A stretch of 64,000 bases of DNA. It comes from Cellulomonas sp. RIT-PI-Y. GTDB taxonomy: Bacteria; Actinomycetota; Actinomycetes; Actinomycetales; Cellulomonadaceae. The notes under the pieces were generated by a model. It searched no databases and was not told where the DNA came from. It was given only the letters and a program-made list of their open reading frames with translations. Every line of letters starts with the position of its first letter. Position 1 is the first letter of the stretch. Positions 1-7,849 of this stretch are shown here, piece after piece. Location: assembly GCF_025642745.1 (NCBI RefSeq), contig NZ_JANZKP010000004.1, forward strand, positions 1-64,000, given 5' to 3'. The position numbers were made by a program, and so were the translations under genes.

Positions 1-579
1 GCGCGCGTCCGTGCCGCCGCCCTGGCCGTCGAGCACCGTGCCGCCGATCTCCGGGCCGCCACCGCCGCTGCCGAGGAGGCCGCCAGGGTCGCGGCGGAGG
101 CGGAGGCCCGACGCCAGGCCGAGGAGCTCGCCGCCGCCCGGGCCGAGGCCGAGCGCAAGGCCGCCCAGGCCGCCTCGCTGGACGCCTACCCGAACGGTGA
201 GGTCCCGGCCGAGGCACTGTGCGCACTCGGCTTCGCCCCTGGCCAGCGGCTGCGCTGCGACGCCGCCGAGGGCCTGGAGGGTCTCAACGCCGCCTACCGT
301 GCGGAGTTCGGCACCGATCTGCCGATCACGGACTCGTACCGGTCCTACGCCGCGCAGGTCGCGTGCCTCGCCGCCAAGGGCACGCTCTGCGCGACCCCGG
401 GCACCTCGAACCACGGCCGCGGCACCGCCGTGGACCTCGGCGGCCCGCTGTCCCGGTTCGGCAGCACCGCGCACGGCTGGCTGCTGGACCACGCCCCGGA
501 GTTCGGCTGGGACCTGCCGTCCTGGGCCCGGGCCAACGGGTCGAAGCCGGAGCCGTGGCACTGGGAGTTCACCCCCTGA
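1..579 (+). CDS. D-alanyl-D-alanine carboxypeptidase, VanY/peptidase M15 type (5' end cut by window)
   Basis: The frame is open from the first base, so the N-terminus lies outside the window. The visible 192 residues begin with about 60 residues rich in Ala, Glu and Arg, probably a coiled-coil stalk. A compact M15 domain follows: SNHGRGTAVDL carries the zinc-binding His and Asp of the SxHxxGxAxD motif, and EPWHWEF near the end carries the second His. VanY-type enzymes remove the terminal D-Ala of peptidoglycan stem peptides outside the membrane, so a signal peptide or anchor is expected in the missing part. The catalytic motifs make the family assignment firm; the exact substrate is inferred. 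Confidence 0.85.
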   Translation, partial: ARVRAAALAVEHRAADLRAATAAAEEAARVAAEAEARRQAEELAAARAEAERKAAQAASLDAYPNGEVPAEALCALGFAPGQRLRCDAAEGLEGLNAAYRAEFGTDLPITDSYRSYAAQVACLAAKGTLCATPGTSNHGRGTAVDLGGPLSRFGSTAHGWLLDHAPEFGWDLPSWARANGSKPEPWHWEFTP

Positions 580-663
580 CCTGCGGGTGCGATCCCGCGC
601 GCGGCGACCTAGCGTGAGTGCGGCGGCCGGACGGTCGCCTGCGTCCCAGCGTGAGGAGTCACC

Positions 664-1101
664 ATGCCCACCCGTACCGCCCGCACCGCCTGGAACGGCA
701 CCCTGAACGAGGGCTCCGGGCAGGTCGAGCTCACCAGCTCCGGCGTCGGCACCTACGACGTCTCGTTCCCCAAGCGGGCCGCCGACGACGCCCAGGGCAC
801 CACCAGCCCTGAGGAGCTGATCGCCGCCGCGCACACCTCCTGCTACGCCATGCAGCTGTCCGCCCTGATCGGCGAGGCGGGCGGCACCCCGGTCGCGCTG
901 CACGTGACCGCCGACGTCACGCTCGGCCCGGACAGCGACGGCGGCTTCCGGATCAGCGGCATCGCGCTGACCGTCCGCGGCGAGGTCGAGGGGCTGGACG
1001 AGTCCGGCTTCCTGCAGGCCGCGCAGGCCGCGAAGGCCACCTGCCCGGTGTCCAAGGCGCTGACCGGCACCGAGATCACCCTGGACGCCGCGCTCGACTG
1101 A
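664..1101 (+). CDS. osmC: OsmC family organic hydroperoxide reductase
   Basis: This 145-residue protein has the two redox cysteines of the OsmC/Ohr superfamily. Cys60 lies in HTSCYAM at the start of the central helix and Cys127 in the TCPVSKAL motif. These thiol peroxidases reduce organic hydroperoxides in the cytoplasm. The N-terminus (TAWNG.L..GSG) and the spacing between the cysteines match the OsmC branch better than Ohr. A GTGAGGAG ribosome-binding site precedes the ATG, and a TAGCGT hexamer at 611-616 is a possible -10. The gene stands alone, followed by a strong hairpin at 1110-1146. Confidence 0.9.
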   Translation: MPTRTARTAWNGTLNEGSGQVELTSSGVGTYDVSFPKRAADDAQGTTSPEELIAAAHTSCYAMQLSALIGEAGGTPVALHVTADVTLGPDSDGGFRISGIALTVRGEVEGLDESGFLQAAQAAKATCPVSKALTGTEITLDAALD

Positions 1102-1109
1102 GCATCCCG

Positions 1110-1146
1110 CCCGACCGTGGCCGCGTGGTCCCGGGCCACGGTCGGG
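1110..1146 (+). terminator. Hairpin after osmC, probable terminator
   Basis: A perfect 13-bp stem (1110-1122 with 1134-1146) closes an 11-nt loop nine bases after the osmC stop. There is no U-tract, which is common for actinobacterial terminators. Confidence 0.6.
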
Positions 1147-1163
1147 ACCGGAGTCCCATGGAC

Positions 1164-1190
1164 AGCCTCACCTCAGTTCTAGCCTCACGG
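1164..1190 (+). promoter_or_regulatory. Putative iron-box (IdeR/DtxR) half-sites over a leaderless feoA promoter
   Basis: AGCCTCACCTCA at 1164-1175 matches 10 of 12 positions of the right half of the DtxR/IdeR box. The same octamer AGCCTCAC recurs at 1181-1188. The second copy overlaps a -10-like TAGCCT (1180-1185) that ends six bases before the feoA ATG, the spacing expected for a leaderless transcript. Repressor binding here would block the promoter. The left half of a canonical box is not recognisable, so binding is an inference. Confidence 0.4.
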
Positions 1191-1191
1191 C

Positions 1192-1416
1192 ATGGACCTC
1201 GCGCAGCTCGCGCCGATGACGGACGGCCGGGTCGCCACCGTCACCCTGCCCACGTCGCAACGGCTGCGGCTGGCCGAGATGGGCCTGCGTCCCGGGGCGG
1301 TCCTGCGGGTGACGCAGCGCGCAGCCTTCGGGGGCCGGGTGGTCGCGCTGGGGGCCGAGCGGTTCGCGGTGGACGCCGCCACCTGCGCGCTGATCCAGGT
1401 CGAGGCCGCGCGATGA
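1192..1416 (+). CDS. feoA: Ferrous iron transport protein A
   Basis: This 74-residue protein is a single SH3-like FeoA domain. It has the typical RLAEMGLRPG core and a hydrophobic beta-strand end (ALIQVEAA). FeoA is a small cytoplasmic partner of the FeoB permease, needed for efficient Fe(II) uptake. The stop overlaps the feoB start (ATGA), so the two are almost certainly co-translated. The ATG lies six bases after a TAGCCT hexamer and has no clear ribosome-binding site, which suggests leaderless translation. Confidence 0.92.
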   Translation: MDLAQLAPMTDGRVATVTLPTSQRLRLAEMGLRPGAVLRVTQRAAFGGRVVALGAERFAVDAATCALIQVEAAR

Positions 1417-3311
1417 GCTGTCACGACGCACCGGCGCCGCGCGGGGAACTCCTCACCTCGTCCCCGGTGATCGCGCTGGTCGGCAGCCCGAACGTCGGCA
1501 AGTCCACCCTGTTCAACGCGCTCACCGGCGCCCGCCAGCGGGTGATGAACGCCCCCGGCACCACCGTCGAGCTGCAGACCGGCACCTGGCGCCAGGGGGA
1601 GAGGCGGCTGCGGCTGCTCGATCTGCCCGGCACCTACTCCCTGCTGGCGCGGTCGCCGGACGAGCAGGTGACCGCCGACGCGGTCGTCGGTGCCGGTGCC
1701 CTGGCGGCGCCGGATCTGATCGTGGTCCTGCTGGACGCCACCGCGCTGTCCCGCTCGCTGTATCTGCTCGGCCAGGTCGCCCGCACCGGTGCGCCGCTGA
1801 TCGCCGCGCTCACGATGAATGACGTGGCCCGGGCCCGTGGCGTGGACGTCGACCCGGCGGTGCTGGCCGACCGGCTCGGGGTCCGGGTGGTCGCGGTGGA
1901 TCCGCGGGCCGGACGGGGGCTGCGTGCCCTGGGGGAGACCGTCGCCGACGCGCTCGCCGCAGGCGTCCCCGGCGTACGCGACCTGGCGGCGGATGCCGAC
2001 GCCGACCAGGTCTTCGACTGGGCCGAGGGCGTGCTCGGGAGTCTGGGCGACCGGCCGCGCACCCCGCACCGCACCCGTTCCGACCGGGTGGACCGGGTGC
2101 TGCTGGACCCGTGGTGCGGCATCCCGGTGTTCCTCGCGGTGATGTGGGCGATGTTCCAGCTCACCACCACCGTGGCCGGACCCCTGATCGACGCCGTCGA
2201 CTCCGCGGTCAACGGCACGGTGGCCGACTGGGTCTCCGGCTGGCTGCCCGGACCCCCGCTGGTCGGCGCCGTCGTGGTCGACGGCGTCCTGGTCGGGGTG
2301 GGCACCGTGCTGTCCTTCGCGCCGTTGATGGCGCTGGTCTTCCTCGCCTTCGCGCTGCTGGAGGACTCCGGCTACCTGGCCCGGGCCGCGTTCGTCGCCG
2401 ACCGGGCGATGCGCGCGATCGGGTTGGACGGCCGGGCGATGCTGCCGCTGGTGATCGGCTTCGGCTGCAACCTGCCCGCTCTGTCGGCCGCGCGGACCCT
2501 GCCGAACGCGCGGGGACGGCTGATGACCGGTCTGCTCATCCCGTACACCGCCTGCCCGGCCCGGTTGTGGGTGTTCATCCTGTTCGCCGGGGTGTTCTTC
2601 CCCGAGCACGCCGGCACGGTGATCTTCGCGCTGTACTGCACGTCCATCCTGCTGGTGGTGCTCGGCGGTCTGGCTCTGCGCGGGGTGCTGTTCCGCGACC
2701 TGGCCCGTGAGCCCCTGGTGCTGGCCCTGTCCGCCTATCAGCGACCCCGGCTGCGCGCCCTCCTGGTCAGCACCTGGACCCGGGTCCGCTCCTTCGTGGT
2801 CAAGGCCGGCACGGTGATCGTCGCCACCCTGGTCGTGGTGGCCGCCTTGCAGGCGGTCCCGGTCACCGGGGAGCACCCGGTCGGTGACGTCCCGGTCGAG
2901 GACAGCGCGTACGGCGCGGTGGCGGAGGCGATCGCCCCGGTGTTCGCCCCGGCCGGGTTCGACGACTGGCGGATGTCCGCGGCGCTGGTCACCGGGTTCG
3001 TCGCGAAAGAGGTCGTGGTCGGCTCGCTCGCGCAGTCGTACCACGTCGCCGAGCCCGAGGACGCGGCCGCCGCCGGGGGACTGGGCGAACAGATCCACAT
3101 CACGCTGGAGCGCACGTCGGGCGGGCACGGCGCCGCGGCCGCCCTGGCGTTCATGTTGTTCGTGCTGGCCTACACCCCGTGCCTGGCGACCGTCGGCGAA
3201 CAACGGCGGCTGTACGGCGGTCGGTGGGCGACCGGCGCGGTGCTGGTCCAGCTCGCGGTGGCCTGGGTGCTGGCGGTGGCCGTGTTCCAGAGCTTCCGAC
3301 TGCTGTGGTGA
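1413..3311 (+). CDS. feoB: Ferrous iron transport protein B (G-protein-coupled Fe(II) permease)
   Basis: FeoB couples a GTP-binding domain to a polytopic membrane domain that imports Fe(II). At 632 residues it is shorter than the roughly 770 of E. coli. G1 is GSPNVGKS (24-31) and G3 is DLPG (70-73). The position normally held by the G4 Asn is Thr134 in TMND. The membrane part carries the two Gate signatures, GFGCNLP (Cys352) and YTACPAR (Cys381), and ends with the usual FeoB C-terminal hydrophobic segment. The ATG at 1413 overlaps the feoA stop and gives a sensible N-terminus just before the G1 region. In-frame upstream codons would read through feoA in another frame and were rejected. Confidence 0.95.
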   Translation: MSCHDAPAPRGELLTSSPVIALVGSPNVGKSTLFNALTGARQRVMNAPGTTVELQTGTWRQGERRLRLLDLPGTYSLLARSPDEQVTADAVVGAGALAAPDLIVVLLDATALSRSLYLLGQVARTGAPLIAALTMNDVARARGVDVDPAVLADRLGVRVVAVDPRAGRGLRALGETVADALAAGVPGVRDLAADADADQVFDWAEGVLGSLGDRPRTPHRTRSDRVDRVLLDPWCGIPVFLAVMWAMFQLTTTVAGPLIDAVDSAVNGTVADWVSGWLPGPPLVGAVVVDGVLVGVGTVLSFAPLMALVFLAFALLEDSGYLARAAFVADRAMRAIGLDGRAMLPLVIGFGCNLPALSAARTLPNARGRLMTGLLIPYTACPARLWVFILFAGVFFPEHAGTVIFALYCTSILLVVLGGLALRGVLFRDLAREPLVLALSAYQRPRLRALLVSTWTRVRSFVVKAGTVIVATLVVVAALQAVPVTGEHPVGDVPVEDSAYGAVAEAIAPVFAPAGFDDWRMSAALVTGFVAKEVVVGSLAQSYHVAEPEDAAAAGGLGEQIHITLERTSGGHGAAAALAFMLFVLAYTPCLATVGEQRRLYGGRWATGAVLVQLAVAWVLAVAVFQSFRLLW

Positions 3312-3315
3312 CGCG

Positions 3316-3579
3316 ATGAGCCTGCTCACCGATGTGCTGCGCGAGTCCCGGGACGGCGCGCGTCCGGGTGCCATCGCGGCCCGGCTGGACGCGGACCTCG
3401 GTCTGGTCGAGGCGGCGATCGACCACTGGGTGCGCCTGGGGGAGATCACCACCGTCGCGGCGCTCGGGCTCGGCTGCGGCACCTGCACTCCGGGCGCCGC
3501 CTGCGGCGGCTGTGCCGGCCCGTCCGCCGGGCCGGTCCACCTGGAACTGCGCCCGGCAGGTGGACCGGACCGCCCATGA
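3316..3579 (+). CDS. FeoC-like small winged-helix protein with Cys cluster
   Basis: This 87-residue protein starts four bases after the feoB stop. Residues 1-55 look like a small winged helix (LLTDVLRES, AAIDHWVRLGEI). They are followed by a cysteine-rich stretch, CGTCTPGAACGGC. This arrangement matches the FeoC-like regulators that bind an oxygen-sensitive Fe-S cluster and tune FeoB. Size, cysteines and position as third gene of the operon support the call. Sequence similarity within the FeoC group is generally weak, so the family name is an inference from context plus motif. Confidence 0.75.
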   Translation: MSLLTDVLRESRDGARPGAIAARLDADLGLVEAAIDHWVRLGEITTVAALGLGCGTCTPGAACGGCAGPSAGPVHLELRPAGGPDRP

Positions 3580-3580
3580 C

Positions 3581-3599
3581 GTGTTCCGGGGTGGAACAC
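3581..3599 (+). promoter_or_regulatory. Candidate operator: 7-bp inverted repeat with 5-bp spacer
   Basis: GTGTTCC (3581-3587) and GGAACAC (3593-3599) form a perfect inverted repeat ending eight bases before the GTG of the following oxidoreductase gene. The spacing and symmetry fit a dimeric transcription-factor site. No regulator gene is adjacent, so the regulator is unknown. Confidence 0.4.
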
Positions 3600-3607
3600 T
3601 GACCGCC

Positions 3608-6487
3608 GTGTCCGCCCCCACGACCGCCAGCACGGACCTGACCCACGCCCTGCGCGCGGTGATGCGCGGTGACGTCGACAACTCGACCCGCCGACGCGCC
3701 GAGTACTCCACCGACGCCTCGAACTACCGCGTGGTGCCGCAGGTGGTCGCCTTCCCCCGCGACGTGGACGACGCCCTCGCTGCGCTGGAGACCGCACGGG
3801 GGCTCGGCATCCCGGTGACCTCACGCGGTGGCGGCACCTCGGTGGCGGGCAACGCGGTGGGCACCGGACTGGTGCTCGACTGGTCCCGGCACGTGAACCG
3901 GGTGCACAGCATCGACCCGGAGGCCGGCACCGCCCGGATCGATCCGGGCGTGGTGATGGCCATGCTCCAACGCGAGGCCGCCCCGCACGGGCTGCGCTTC
4001 GGGCCGGACCCGTCGACCCAGGCCCGCGCCACGCTCGGCGGGATGATCGGCAACAACGCCTGCGGCCCGCGCGCGGTCGCCTACGGCCGCACCGCGGACA
4101 ACGTCCTGGAGCTCGACGTGGTGGACGGCCGGGGCCGTCGGTTCACCGCCGGGAAGGGCCTGGGCCCGGTGCCCGGCCTGGACGCCCTGGTCCGCGGCGA
4201 GCTGGAGCTGCTGCGCACCGAGCTCGGCCGCTTCGGCCGGCAGGTCTCCGGCTACTCCCTCGAGCATCTCCTGCCCGAGCGCGGCGCCGACCTGGCCAAG
4301 GCCCTGGTCGGCACCGAGGGCACCGTGGTGACCCTGCTCGGCGCCACCGTCCGGCTGGTGCCGATCGCGGCCGCCCCGGTCCTGGTGGTCCTCGGCTACC
4401 CGGACATGCCCGCCGCCGCGGACGCCGTGCCCGCGCTGCTCGCGCACGGCCCGTTGGCGATCGAGGGGATGGACGCCCGCCTGGTCGACGTGGTCCGCCG
4501 GGTCAAGGGCGCCGCCGCGGTCCCGCCGCTGCCCGAGGGCGCGGGGTGGCTGATGGTCGAGGTCGGCGGGGCGGATCTGACCGAGGCGATGGACCGGGCG
4601 ACCGCGCTCGCGGCGGATGCCGGGACCGCCGCGGTGGGCGTCTTCCCGCCCGGACCCCAGGCCGCGGCCATGTGGCGGATCCGGGAGGACGGCGCCGGGC
4701 TGGGCGGCCGCACCCCCTCGGGCGCTCAGGCCTGGCCGGGCTTCGAGGACTCCGCGGTCCCGCCGGAACGACTGGGCGGCTACCTGCGCGAGCTGGAGGC
4801 GCTGATGGCCCGGCACCAGGTGGACGGCCTGGCCTACGGACACTTCGGCGACGGCTGCCTGCACCTGCGCCTGGACGTGCCGATGGAGCGCTCCGGCGAG
4901 GCGTTGCGCGCGTTCATGACCGACGCCGCGCACCTGGTCGCCGAGCACGGCGGCTCGTTGTCCGGCGAGCACGGCGACGGCCGGGCCCGCTCCGAGCTGC
5001 TCCCGGTGATGTACTCCGAGCGCGCCATCCGGGTGTTCGAGGCGTTCAAGGACCTGCTCGACCCGGACGACCTGCTCAACCCCGGCGTCCTGGTCCGGCC
5101 GCGTCCGCTGGACGCCGACCTGCGCCGCCCGCACGCCCACCCGCTGCCCGCGGCCTCCGGATTCGCCTTCGAGCACGACGCCGGTGACTTCACCACCGCG
5201 GTGCACCGCTGCGTGGGTGTCGGCAAGTGCCGGGCGGACTCCACCGCCACCGGTGGATTCATGTGCCCGTCCTACCTGGCCACCCGGGACGAGAAGGACT
5301 CCACCCGCGGCCGTGCCCGGGTGCTGCAGGAGATGGCCAACGGCTCGCTGGTCTCCCGGGGCTGGTCGTCGCCGGAGGTGCACCAGGCCCTCGACCTGTG
5401 CCTGTCCTGCAAGGCGTGCTCCTCGGACTGCCCGGCCGGGGTGGACATGGCGCAGTACAAGGCCGAGGTGCTGCACCGCACGTACCGCAGGCGACTGCGC
5501 CCGATGAACCACTACGCGCTGGGCTGGCTGCCCCGCTGGGCCCGGTGGGTGACCGGCGTGCCCGGACTGGCCCGGCTGGCCAACGCGGCACTGGGCGTAC
5601 GGCCGCTGGCCAAGGCCGTCCTGGCCGCGGGCGGGATGGACACCCGACGGAAGATGGTCACCTTCGCCCCGACCCCGTTCCGCTCGGCGGTCCGGCGCGG
5701 CCAGGTGGACGTCACCCGGGAGCCCGCCCCGACCGGACTCACGATCGGCAGCCGGCCCCGGGTGCTGCTCTGGACCGACTCGTTCAGCGACACCCTCGCC
5801 CCCTCGGTGCCCGCCGCAGCGGTCACGGTGCTGCGGGCCGCCGGGTACGAGGTGCTGGTCCCGGACCACGACGCCTGCTGCGGTCTGACCTGGATCTCCA
5901 CCGGCCAGCTCGACGGCGCCCGGGATCGGCTGCGCCACCTGCTGGAGGTGCTCGGTCCGTATGCGGTGAACGGCATCCCGATCGTCGGCCTGGAGCCGTC
6001 CTGCACCGCGGTGCTCCGCTCCGACCTGCTCGACCTGCTGCCCGGGGACCCGCGCGCGGTCGCCGTGGCCCGCTCGACCCACACCCTGGCCGAGCTGCTC
6101 ACCGCCCCCGCGCCCGTCGGCCCCGGGGACCGCTGGCAGCTGCCGGACCTGTCCGACGTCACCGCCGTGGTCCAGCCGCACTGCCACCACCACGCCGTCA
6201 TGACCTACACCGCGGATCGCGGGCTGCTCACCGACGCGGGCGCGACCTTCTCCACGCTGGCCGGATGCTGCGGGCTGGCCGGGAACTTCGGCATGGAGAA
6301 GGGCCACTACGACGTCTCGGTCCAGGTCGCCGAGAACTCCCTGCTGCCCGCCCTGCGCGCGGCGGCCCCGGGTGACGTCTACCTGGCCGACGGCTTCTCC
6401 TGCCGGACCCAGGCCGAGCAGCTCGCCGACGTCCGTGGGGTGCACCTGGCCGAACTGCTCGCCGATCACCTGCCCGCCCGGGCGTGA
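3608..6487 (+). CDS. FAD-binding and 4Fe-4S oxidoreductase, D-lactate dehydrogenase-like
   Basis: The 959-residue protein fuses three parts. Residues about 40-470 form an FAD_binding_4 plus FAD-oxidase C domain (TSRGGGTSVAGN, GMIGNNACGPRAV, GYGHFGDG-like AYGHFGDGCLH, SGEHGDG). A ferredoxin-like region follows, with CVGVGKC near 535 and the C598-x2-C601-x2-C604-x3-C608 motif. Two CCG cysteine-rich repeats (HDACCGL and LAGCCGLAGNFG) complete it. This GlcD/GlpC-type fusion oxidises 2-hydroxy acids such as D-lactate or glycolate and passes electrons to the respiratory chain. GTG 3608 is chosen because it follows a GGGGTGGA sequence and starts just before the conserved domain; GTG 3584 is a less likely alternative. 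The exact substrate is not shown by the sequence. Confidence 0.88.
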   Translation: MSAPTTASTDLTHALRAVMRGDVDNSTRRRAEYSTDASNYRVVPQVVAFPRDVDDALAALETARGLGIPVTSRGGGTSVAGNAVGTGLVLDWSRHVNRVHSIDPEAGTARIDPGVVMAMLQREAAPHGLRFGPDPSTQARATLGGMIGNNACGPRAVAYGRTADNVLELDVVDGRGRRFTAGKGLGPVPGLDALVRGELELLRTELGRFGRQVSGYSLEHLLPERGADLAKALVGTEGTVVTLLGATVRLVPIAAAPVLVVLGYPDMPAAADAVPALLAHGPLAIEGMDARLVDVVRRVKGAAAVPPLPEGAGWLMVEVGGADLTEAMDRATALAADAGTAAVGVFPPGPQAAAMWRIREDGAGLGGRTPSGAQAWPGFEDSAVPPERLGGYLRELEALMARHQVDGLAYGHFGDGCLHLRLDVPMERSGEALRAFMTDAAHLVAEHGGSLSGEHGDGRARSELLPVMYSERAIRVFEAFKDLLDPDDLLNPGVLVRPRPLDADLRRPHAHPLPAASGFAFEHDAGDFTTAVHRCVGVGKCRADSTATGGFMCPSYLATRDEKDSTRGRARVLQEMANGSLVSRGWSSPEVHQALDLCLSCKACSSDCPAGVDMAQYKAEVLHRTYRRRLRPMNHYALGWLPRWARWVTGVPGLARLANAALGVRPLAKAVLAAGGMDTRRKMVTFAPTPFRSAVRRGQVDVTREPAPTGLTIGSRPRVLLWTDSFSDTLAPSVPAAAVTVLRAAGYEVLVPDHDACCGLTWISTGQLDGARDRLRHLLEVLGPYAVNGIPIVGLEPSCTAVLRSDLLDLLPGDPRAVAVARSTHTLAELLTAPAPVGPGDRWQLPDLSDVTAVVQPHCHHHAVMTYTADRGLLTDAGATFSTLAGCCGLAGNFGMEKGHYDVSVQVAENSLLPALRAAAPGDVYLADGFSCRTQAEQLADVRGVHLAELLADHLPARA

Positions 6488-6500
6488 CACCCTGGTGCCC

Positions 6501-7007
6501 ATGAGTGCTGACGTCCGGCTGTTCCGCGCGGAGGACGCCGAGCCGCTCACCGCGCTGCTGCACCGGGCCTACGCCGACCTGGCGACCGACGGTCTGAACT
6601 ACACCGCCGCCACCCAGGACGTCGACACCACCCGGCACCGGGTCGAGGGCGGTCGGTGCTGGGTGGTCGAGTCGGACCACACGCTGATCGCCACCCTCAC
6701 CGTCTCGGTCCCGCCCGGCCACGGCATCCGGGCCCTGACCCCGGTGGCCCGGGAGCCGCACCGGGCCTGGCTCAACCAGCTGGCGGTCGACCCCGAGCAC
6801 CAGGGGAACGGACTGGCCCGCTCGCTGTGGGCCGGCGCGCTCGACTGGGTGCGCGCCCAGGGCCTGACCGCGATCGGCGCCGACACCGCGATCAGCGCGG
6901 AACGCCTGGTCGGGATGTACACCCGCTGGGGCTTCGACCACGTCGACACCGTGCACTGGGCGGGCAAGTCCTACGACTCCGCGGTCCTGCTCCACCAGGC
7001 GATTTGA
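6501..7007 (+). CDS. GNAT family N-acetyltransferase
   Basis: This 168-residue protein shows a full GNAT fold. Motif A is LAVDPEHQGNGLARSL, with the Q/RxxGxG/A acetyl-CoA pyrophosphate-binding loop. The C-terminal part (ERLVGMYTRWGF) is the usual segment around the conserved aromatic-Gly-Phe. The acceptor is unknown. It follows the oxidoreductase by 13 bases and may be co-transcribed, although a CACCCT hexamer seven bases before the ATG could also serve as a leaderless -10. Its stop overlaps the probable rplJ -35 region. Confidence 0.85.
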   Translation: MSADVRLFRAEDAEPLTALLHRAYADLATDGLNYTAATQDVDTTRHRVEGGRCWVVESDHTLIATLTVSVPPGHGIRALTPVAREPHRAWLNQLAVDPEHQGNGLARSLWAGALDWVRAQGLTAIGADTAISAERLVGMYTRWGFDHVDTVHWAGKSYDSAVLLHQAI

Positions 7008-7033
7008 GTCCCGGCCCGACTTCTGCCTAGACT
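7004..7033 (+). promoter_or_regulatory. Putative promoter of rplJ-rplL
   Basis: TTGAGT (7004-7009) and TAGACT (7028-7033) are separated by 18 bases. The predicted transcript starts near 7040 and covers the whole L10 leader. Confidence 0.6.
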
Positions 7034-7039
7034 TCACGC

Positions 7040-7229
7040 GCCCAAGACCGCAGGTCGCTGGCCGCCGTTCGTTCGGCGGCCGCCCGAAGTCCCGCTCCGG
7101 CGGAGGCCCGCGCAGGTGAGGAATCGATGGTCGCACGCTCCGGCGTGCGGGATGCGAGCCCCGACCTGCGTCGGGGCTCTTCTCATGTGCGGGGTCGACG
7201 GTGACCTGCGGCACCACCATCGGAAGGAT
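7040..7229 (+). promoter_or_regulatory. Ribosomal protein L10 leader (autoregulatory mRNA structure)
   Basis: This 190-nt untranslated leader precedes rplJ. It contains an 8-bp hairpin (7060-7067 with 7074-7081) and the GCGCAGGTGAGG motif at about 7110-7121. In the L10 leader family this RNA is bound by the L10-L12 complex to control rplJ-rplL expression. A second strong hairpin near its 3' end (7156-7179) may act as an attenuator. The call rests on position, length and recognised motifs; a covariance-model search was not possible. Confidence 0.75.
7156..7184 (+). terminator. Attenuator-like hairpin inside the L10 leader
   Basis: A perfect 10-bp stem (7156-7165 with 7170-7179) with a CTGC tetraloop is followed by TTCTC. 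It lies 57 bases before rplJ, so it can only act as a conditional terminator or a regulatory stem. Confidence 0.55.
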
Positions 7230-7235
7230 TGCCAC

Positions 7236-7766
7236 ATGGCGAGGCCGGACAAGGCAGCCGCCGTCGCAGAGCTCACGGACCAGTTCCGTGACTCGAACGC
7301 GGCCGTGCTGACCGAGTACCGCGGGCTCTCCGTCGCCCAGCTCAAGCAGCTGCGGCGGTCGCTCAGCGGCAACGCAACCTACGCCGTGGTGAAGAACACG
7401 CTGACCGCGATCGCGGCCAAGGAAGCCGGTATCGAGGGTATCGCCGACGGTCTCAAGGGCCCGTCCGCCATCGCCTTCGTCTCCGGTGACCCGGTCGAGG
7501 CCGCCAAGGGTCTGCGTGACTTCGCCAAGGCGAACCCCGCGCTGGTCATCAAGGGCGGTGTCCTCGACGGACGCGCCCTGACCGCCGAGGAGATCACCAA
7601 GCTCGCGGACCTCGAGTCCCGCGAGGTTCTGCTGGCCAAGGCGGCCGGTGCCATGAAGGCCAAGATGTTCCAGGCCGCGTACATGTTCACCGCCCCCGCC
7701 GCGCAGGCCGTGCGCACCGTCGAGGCGCTCCGCGTCAAGCAGGAGTCCGTCGACACCGCTGCCTGA
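7236..7766 (+). CDS. rplJ: 50S ribosomal protein L10
   Basis: L10 anchors the L7/L12 stalk on 23S rRNA and helps recruit translation factors. The 176-residue protein starts [10 protein letters not shown] and contains the conserved [11 protein letters not shown] and YAVVKNTL segments, followed by the C-terminal helix that binds L12 dimers. A GGAAGGAT ribosome-binding site lies seven bases before the ATG. Expression is expected to be controlled through the upstream leader. rplK and rplA, often near this gene, are not in the window. Confidence 0.97.
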   Translation: MARPDKAAAVAELTDQFRDSNAAVLTEYRGLSVAQLKQLRRSLSGNATYAVVKNTLTAIAAKEAGIEGIADGLKGPSAIAFVSGDPVEAAKGLRDFAKANPALVIKGGVLDGRALTAEEITKLADLESREVLLAKAAGAMKAKMFQAAYMFTAPAAQAVRTVEALRVKQESVDTAA

Positions 7767-7849
7767 GCCACCAGGGCTTCGGCGTCACTCGAACAACTCT
7801 CCCGCCGGTCGGCGTGACCGACGGGAACCGAACGGAAGGAACCGCCATC

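Noticed and set aside
11-706. Plus-strand open frame overlapping the VanY-like gene
   Set aside because: Pro/Arg-rich frame-shifted reading of the carboxypeptidase; the correct frame is open from base 1 and carries the catalytic motifs.
1185-3824. Very long open frame (879 codons) on the minus strand opposite feoAB
   Set aside because: It mirrors feoB codons in a GC-rich gene, has Gln/Arg/Gly/His-rich composition without any domain, and the plus-strand frame is a clear FeoB.
3821-6550. Open frame of 909 codons on the minus strand opposite the FAD/Fe-S oxidoreductase
   Set aside because: Low-complexity composition and no motif; the plus strand holds an intact multi-domain enzyme.
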